Shown here: piece by piece, positions 59,770 through 64,000 of the stretch
Layout: the number at the start of each line of letters is the position of its first letter
How positions within the stretch are numbered: the stretch's first letter is position 1
The notes under the pieces: model-generated
What the model saw: only the letters and a program-made list of their open reading frames with translations
What the model was told of the DNA's origin: nothing
The model's database searches: none
Source: Pseudomonas corrugata
GTDB taxonomy: Bacteria; Pseudomonadota; Gammaproteobacteria; Pseudomonadales; Pseudomonadaceae
DNA length: 64,000 bases
Reading direction: 5' to 3'
Assembly: GCF_001269905.1 (NCBI RefSeq)
Contig: NZ_LHVK01000006.1
Coordinates: 124,001 to 188,000 of the forward strand
Made by a program: the position numbers and the translations under genes

Positions 59770-60279
59770 ATGTTTGATGCAGCTACGCCGGCGGAGCACT
59801 CCCTTCACGCGTTGTACCGTGACCATGGCGGTTGGCTGGAAGGCTGGTTGAGGCGGCGCATGGGCAATGCCTGGGATGCGGCGGATCTGCGCCAGGATAC
59901 TTTCCTGCGGGTATTGTCCAGTGCCCAACCCCTGGCGGACCTGCATGAACCACGGGCCTATCTGCTCACAGTGGGCAAGCGGCTGCTGAGCAATTTCTAT
60001 AGCCGTCGCAATCTGGAGCAGGCTTACCTCGATGCCCTGGCAAGCCTGCCCGAAGCGTGCGTACCGTCGCCGGAGCAACGCTGGCTGCTGCTCGAAACCC
60101 TGCACGCCCTGGATGAATTGCTTGATGGCCTGCCACCCCAGGTGCGGCGGGCTTTTTTGTGGAGTCAGCTCGAAGGCCTGGGCTACCGGGAAATCGCCGA
60201 GCGCATGCAGGTCTCCGAACGCACCGTCAAGCGCTACATGGCCCAAGCCTATGAGCATTGCCTGCTGGTGGACTTTTGA
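59770..60279 (+). CDS. ECF sigma factor, FecI-like
   Basis: A 169-residue ECF sigma factor. Region 2 includes GNAWDAADLRQDTFLRVL and region 4 has EGLGYREIAERMQVSERTVK. It is followed by an overlapping anti-sigma gene and a TonB receptor gene, the FecI-FecR-FecA arrangement of cell-surface signalling for iron-siderophore uptake. A Fur-type box precedes it. Confidence 0.92.
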   Translation: MFDAATPAEHSLHALYRDHGGWLEGWLRRRMGNAWDAADLRQDTFLRVLSSAQPLADLHEPRAYLLTVGKRLLSNFYSRRNLEQAYLDALASLPEACVPSPEQRWLLLETLHALDELLDGLPPQVRRAFLWSQLEGLGYREIAERMQVSERTVKRYMAQAYEHCLLVDF

Positions 60280-61223
60280 TGCGCCCGGCCCCGTCGTCCG
60301 AGGCTCGGGACATCGCCCGGGCGGCTGCCCGCTGGCTGACCCTGATGGAGTTCGGCGGCAACGAGTTCGACTCCGCCGGCCTGCAACGCTGGCGCGACAG
60401 CAGCGCTCACCACGAAGCGGCCTGGCAGAAGGCTCAGCGACTTCGTCAGCGCTTCGCCGGGGTGCCGCCTTCGCTGGGCATGGCGACCCTGGATCGTCCG
60501 TCCTTGCCCCGGCGTGCCGTACTCAAGCGCGCACTGGGTGTCGCCGCGCTGGTTCCAACGGCCTGGATGCTGGGCCGGGCGTTGCCACTGGACGCCTGGC
60601 GCGCCGACCTGCACACCGCCACCGGCGAACAGCGGAGCTGGTCGCTGGTCGATGGCAGCCTCTTGCAACTGAACACCGACAGCGCCGTGAACCTGGACCT
60701 CAAGGCCCGGCGCCTGAGGCTGGTGCAAGGCGAAATGGCCCTCAAGGTCAGTGGCGTCACGCCCTTGGCTGTCCAGGCGCCCTATGGGCTGATTACCGTC
60801 AGCCGGGGTGAAATCTGCGTGCGCCTGGGTGAGCAAGGTTGCCGGGTGTCGGTGGTCAGCGGTTCGGCACAGCTGCAACCGTTGCACGGACTTGTGCTGC
60901 GGCTGGAGGCGGGCCAGCAGGCCAGCCTCCACGCAGCAGGCGCAGGGCCAGTGGTCGGGCTCGACGTCACGCAACCGGGTTGGCGCGAAGGGGTGCTCGT
61001 GGCGCAGAACCAGCCGCTGGGGGACTTTCTCCGTGAACTGGGCCGCTATCGTCCCGGTGTGCTGCGCTGGGACGACGCCCTGGAGTCGCTTCGGGTAACC
61101 GGCAGTTTCCGCCTGGAAAACACCGATAAAGTCCTCGCTTTACTTTCGGCCAGCTTGCCCCTGGATATCCAGATGCGCACCCGTTATTGGGTCACTCTGA
61201 CGCTTCGAAAAAATATCGCCTGA
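60279..61223 (+). CDS. FecR-like anti-sigma/transmembrane signal transducer
   Basis: A 314-residue FecR. The cytoplasmic sigma-binding part is at residues 1-70 (ARAAARWLTLMEFGG, WRDSSAHHEAAW), one TM helix lies near residues 82-102 (VAALVPTAWMLG) and the periplasmic FecR domain follows (WSLVDGSLLQLNTDSAV). The ATG overlaps the sigma stop (TGATG). It passes the ligand-bound signal of the receptor's N-terminal domain to the sigma factor. Confidence 0.9.
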   Translation: MRPAPSSEARDIARAAARWLTLMEFGGNEFDSAGLQRWRDSSAHHEAAWQKAQRLRQRFAGVPPSLGMATLDRPSLPRRAVLKRALGVAALVPTAWMLGRALPLDAWRADLHTATGEQRSWSLVDGSLLQLNTDSAVNLDLKARRLRLVQGEMALKVSGVTPLAVQAPYGLITVSRGEICVRLGEQGCRVSVVSGSAQLQPLHGLVLRLEAGQQASLHAAGAGPVVGLDVTQPGWREGVLVAQNQPLGDFLRELGRYRPGVLRWDDALESLRVTGSFRLENTDKVLALLSASLPLDIQMRTRYWVTLTLRKNIA

Positions 61224-61290
61224 AGCCTGTCCCCTTTTTTTGTCTCGCTTGTCATTCAAGGCAAGTGCACAAAAACGAGAGCTCCTTCCA

Positions 61291-63714
61291 ATGTCCGCAG
61301 TAGTCCCTTTGCATGTTCGCCCGGCCCTTGCCGGCTGGCGTCCGCTGTTGAACCTGAGTCTCATGCTGAGCCTGAGCGCCAGCCCGTTCTTCATCTCATC
61401 CAGCCATGCCGAAGAAGCGGCCCGGCGCAGCTACCAGGTGCCGGCCGGCAGCCTCAGCGCGGCACTGACCCGCTTCGCCGGGTTGGCGGGTGTCAACCTG
61501 TCGGTGGATCCGGCGCTGGTGAGTGGTCGCAACAGCGCCGGACTCTCGGGCGAATATGGGGTGGAGGAGGGGTTTGCCCGGTTGTTGCAAGGCTCCGGCC
61601 TGCAACTGCAATCGGTGGGTGAACAGGCCTACATCCTGGCCCCGGCGCCGGAGGGGGGCAGCCTGCAACTGGCGCCCACCTCGATTCTCGGCACCGCGAG
61701 TTCGGAGGAGGGCGAAGTGTATGCCGGCGGCCAGGTCGCACGTCGTGGCTCCCAAGGCTTGCTGGGCTCGCGTGACTTCATGGAAACGCCGTTCAGCATG
61801 ACCACCTACACCAGTGAGGCCGTCAAGAATCAACAGGCCCGAACCCTGGGCGACCTGGTCAACAGCGACCCCTCGGTGCGTGCGACCAACCCGGCAGGCG
61901 GGCGGTATGAGCAGTTCACCATTCGCGGCTTCAGTCTGTTCAACAGCGATGTGGCCTATAACGGCCTCTACGGCATCCTGCCGACCTATACGATCGACAT
62001 GGAAATGGCTGAACGCGTCGACATCCTCAAGGGACCGAGCCAGCTCATCAACGGCATCTCGCCGCGAGGCAGCGTAGGCGGCGGGATCAACGTGGTGCCC
62101 AAGCACGCCACCGACAAGCCCATCACCTCGTTCACCGGCAGCTACGCGTCCAACAACCAGCTCGGCGGTGCCGTGGATGTCGGCCGACGCTTTGGCGAGG
62201 ACAACAAGTTCGGCATTCGCTTCAACGGCGTGAAACAGTCCGGGGACACCGAATGGGATCACCAGAGCGTGGACCGCGAGATGGCCGTGGTTGGCCTGGA
62301 TTTTCGCGGTGAACGGCTGCGTCTCTCCACGGACATCGGCCACACCGAGCGCGATACCGATGCGCCGCAGGAACGTGTGCAGGTTGCCGCCGCCGCGCCG
62401 GTTCCCCATGCCAGCGATGTGCGCAGCAACTATGCCCAGTCCTGGAGCAAGGCACGGACCAAGGACACCTTCGGCATGGTGAACGCCGAGTACGATGTCA
62501 GTGATTCGACCATGCTGTACGGCGGCGTCGGTGCACGCAGGAGTAATCATGATTTTCTTCGGCACGGCGTTATCGTCACTAATGCCGCTGGTGATTTCAG
62601 CGTTGCCCCGCGAGACTTTACCCGAGATGAGAATGTCCAGACGGCTAACGTAGGGGTGCGAAACTGGTTCCATACAGGGCCGGTGAGCCATGAGGTCAAC
62701 CTGGCTGCCAGTTATTTTTATATGGACTTTACCAATGGCGGCGCGCGTTATGCGGCCTCCCCAAGCAATCTATATGACCCCGTTGAAACGCCAACCCCGA
62801 ACGCCCCCACGCGTTCGGACCCAAAGGTCTATACCGAGAACCACTTCAGCGGAGTAGCGTTGTCCGACACATTGGGTTTCTTTGATGATCGGTTGCTGCT
62901 GACCCTCGGTGCCCGCTGGCAGCGGGTAGAGGTTGACGATTGGTCGAATGGTGTCAAAGGCCTCACTGCCTACGATGAGGAAAAAGTCTCGCCATCGGGC
63001 GGCATCCTGTTCAAGGCCACCGATAAACTGTCGCTGTATGCCAACTACATGGAAGGCCTGAGCCAGGGCAAGATCGCGCCGTCAACCTCGATCAACGAGG
63101 ATGAGATTTTCCCGCCATTCATCAGTCGCCAGGTCGAGGTAGGGGCCAAGTACGACGCCGGTCCGTTCGCCTTGACTGCCGCTCTGTTCCGGATCAAGCA
63201 GCCGGCCTACGCGACCGACGCCACGACACGTGTCTTCGGTCCGAATGGCAAGCGTGAAAACACCGGCGTGGAACTGAGCGTCTTCGGTGAACCCCTCAAA
63301 GGTACCCGCCTGCTCGGTGGCGTGATGTACATCGACAGCGAACTGACCAACACCACCGGCGGCACTTACGACGGCAACCGCGCGCCGGCCACGCCGAAAT
63401 ACAACGTCAACCTCGGCGCCGAGTGGGACGTTCCGACTGTGCAGGGCCTGACCCTGACCAGCCGCGGCATCTATTCCAGCTCGCAGTACCTGGACCAGTC
63501 CAACACCAAGGAAATCGATTCCTGGGTACGCTTCGACGTCGGTGCGCGCTACGGCTTCAAGGTCGATGAAAAGAACATCACCCTGCGTGCCAACGTCGAG
63601 AACGTGGCGGACAAACGCTACTGGAGTTCAGCCGGGGCTTCGGATGACAGCGAGCCCGGTCTGACATTGTCGACCCCGCGCACCTACCTTCTGTCGGCTA
63701 CCGTGGATTTCTGA
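61291..63714 (+). CDS. TonB-dependent siderophore receptor with signalling (STN) domain
   Basis: An 807-residue outer-membrane receptor. A signal peptide ends near SHAEEA. The STN signalling domain follows (RSYQVPAGSLSAALTRFAGL), then the plug (FTIRGFSLFNSDVAYNGLYG, ERVDILKGPSQLINGISP) and a 22-strand barrel ending in YLLSATVDF. The STN domain marks it as a transducer for the FecI-FecR pair just upstream. I start at ATG 61291; a TTG 51 bases upstream is a weaker choice. The siderophore is not fixed by sequence. Confidence 0.92.
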   Translation: MSAVVPLHVRPALAGWRPLLNLSLMLSLSASPFFISSSHAEEAARRSYQVPAGSLSAALTRFAGLAGVNLSVDPALVSGRNSAGLSGEYGVEEGFARLLQGSGLQLQSVGEQAYILAPAPEGGSLQLAPTSILGTASSEEGEVYAGGQVARRGSQGLLGSRDFMETPFSMTTYTSEAVKNQQARTLGDLVNSDPSVRATNPAGGRYEQFTIRGFSLFNSDVAYNGLYGILPTYTIDMEMAERVDILKGPSQLINGISPRGSVGGGINVVPKHATDKPITSFTGSYASNNQLGGAVDVGRRFGEDNKFGIRFNGVKQSGDTEWDHQSVDREMAVVGLDFRGERLRLSTDIGHTERDTDAPQERVQVAAAAPVPHASDVRSNYAQSWSKARTKDTFGMVNAEYDVSDSTMLYGGVGARRSNHDFLRHGVIVTNAAGDFSVAPRDFTRDENVQTANVGVRNWFHTGPVSHEVNLAASYFYMDFTNGGARYAASPSNLYDPVETPTPNAPTRSDPKVYTENHFSGVALSDTLGFFDDRLLLTLGARWQRVEVDDWSNGVKGLTAYDEEKVSPSGGILFKATDKLSLYANYMEGLSQGKIAPSTSINEDEIFPPFISRQVEVGAKYDAGPFALTAALFRIKQPAYATDATTRVFGPNGKRENTGVELSVFGEPLKGTRLLGGVMYIDSELTNTTGGTYDGNRAPATPKYNVNLGAEWDVPTVQGLTLTSRGIYSSSQYLDQSNTKEIDSWVRFDVGARYGFKVDEKNITLRANVENVADKRYWSSAGASDDSEPGLTLSTPRTYLLSATVDF

Positions 63715-63723
63715 ACGGTGTAC

Positions 63724-63741
63724 AGCTCCACGGACGGAGCT
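63724..63741 (+). terminator. hairpin after TonB receptor
   Basis: A perfect 6-bp stem AGCTCC / GGAGCT with loop ACGGAC, 9 bases after the receptor stop, followed by a short T-rich stretch. Confidence 0.45.
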
Positions 63742-64000
63742 ATTTACCTATTGTGATGTATCGTTCTGATATTGGTTGATATTAATCTGCAATTATTTGA
63801 GGCCTGTAATTCGATATAAAAGCTGATTAACACTGCTTTCGGTACTGATATTAAAGTGCCTTGTCCCTATGTTTATTCCTGAATACTCCAATTCATTTCG
63901 GTGAATTTCCCCTGCGCGTCATTTAATAAAAATAGACCGCGAAAAATGCCCAATTTATTTGAAATTAAATATTGCACTCATCAGCGAATGAGAATAATTT
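63742..64000. other. AT-rich tail without recognisable gene
   Basis: About 260 bases far richer in A and T than the rest of the window. I find no open frame with a credible start, no RNA gene and no repeat. It may be a promoter region of a gene outside the window or the edge of acquired DNA. Confidence 0.4.

Overview
The window reads as a chromosomal segment of a fluorescent-group Pseudomonas. The GC-rich coding, the gene orders (quinoprotein ethanol-oxidation cluster, ech-vdh-fcs, vanAB, nirBD) and about twenty dispersed REP doublets of the Pseudomonas type (TGTGGGAGCGAGC... paired with its inverse) all point there. I see no tRNA, rRNA, insertion sequence, prophage or CRISPR array.

Region 1 (1-21721) is a complete pyrroloquinoline quinone (PQQ) alcohol-oxidation island. 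It holds two hybrid kinases (ErcS-like, one at each end), the AgmR/PedR1-type regulator, the PedS2/PedR2-type pair, and two PQQ alcohol dehydrogenases. One has the calcium-type Asp-x-Ser site (pedE) and the other the lanthanide-type Asp-x-Asp site (pedH). With them are cytochrome c (pedF), a periplasmic binding protein, a SoxYZ-like carrier, a zinc metallohydrolase, aldehyde dehydrogenase exaC, a 23-residue PqqA, ercA, and an ABC exporter with beta-propeller, binding-protein and Cys-Trp-motif partners. Alcohols would be oxidised in the periplasm, electrons passed to cytochrome c, and aldehydes finished by ExaC. Short motifs recur at a fixed distance upstream of pedF, pedH, exaC and pqqA and look like a regulon signature.

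Region 2 (21722-27330) carries malate:quinone oxidoreductase, an Rrf2 regulator divergent from a thioredoxin-reductase-like flavoprotein, a CAP-domain secreted protein and an unrecognised 211-residue protein. Region 3 (27330-39191) is lignin-monomer catabolism. It encodes an aromatic-acid MFS importer, an OprD-like porin, a MarR repressor, ech-vdh-fcs (ferulate and p-coumarate to vanillate and 4-hydroxybenzoate), then vanR, vanAB (vanillate to protocatechuate) and a GlcG/HbpS-like protein. Palindromic operators lie on the ech and vanA promoters.

Region 4 (39412-50216) holds an AraC regulator with a LysE-type exporter, a 1706-residue leucine-rich-repeat toxin/effector-like protein, an rRNA-methyltransferase-like protein and two divergent L,D-transpeptidases. 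Region 5 (50217-64000) begins with assimilatory nirBD behind a leader bearing a terminator overlapped by an ANTAR-type hexaloop. It continues with a CBS protein, a four-gene overlapping two-component operon, a small periplasmic NTF2-like protein, and a FecI-FecR-TonB receptor iron-uptake set behind a Fur-box-like site. The last 260 bases are AT-rich and show no gene.
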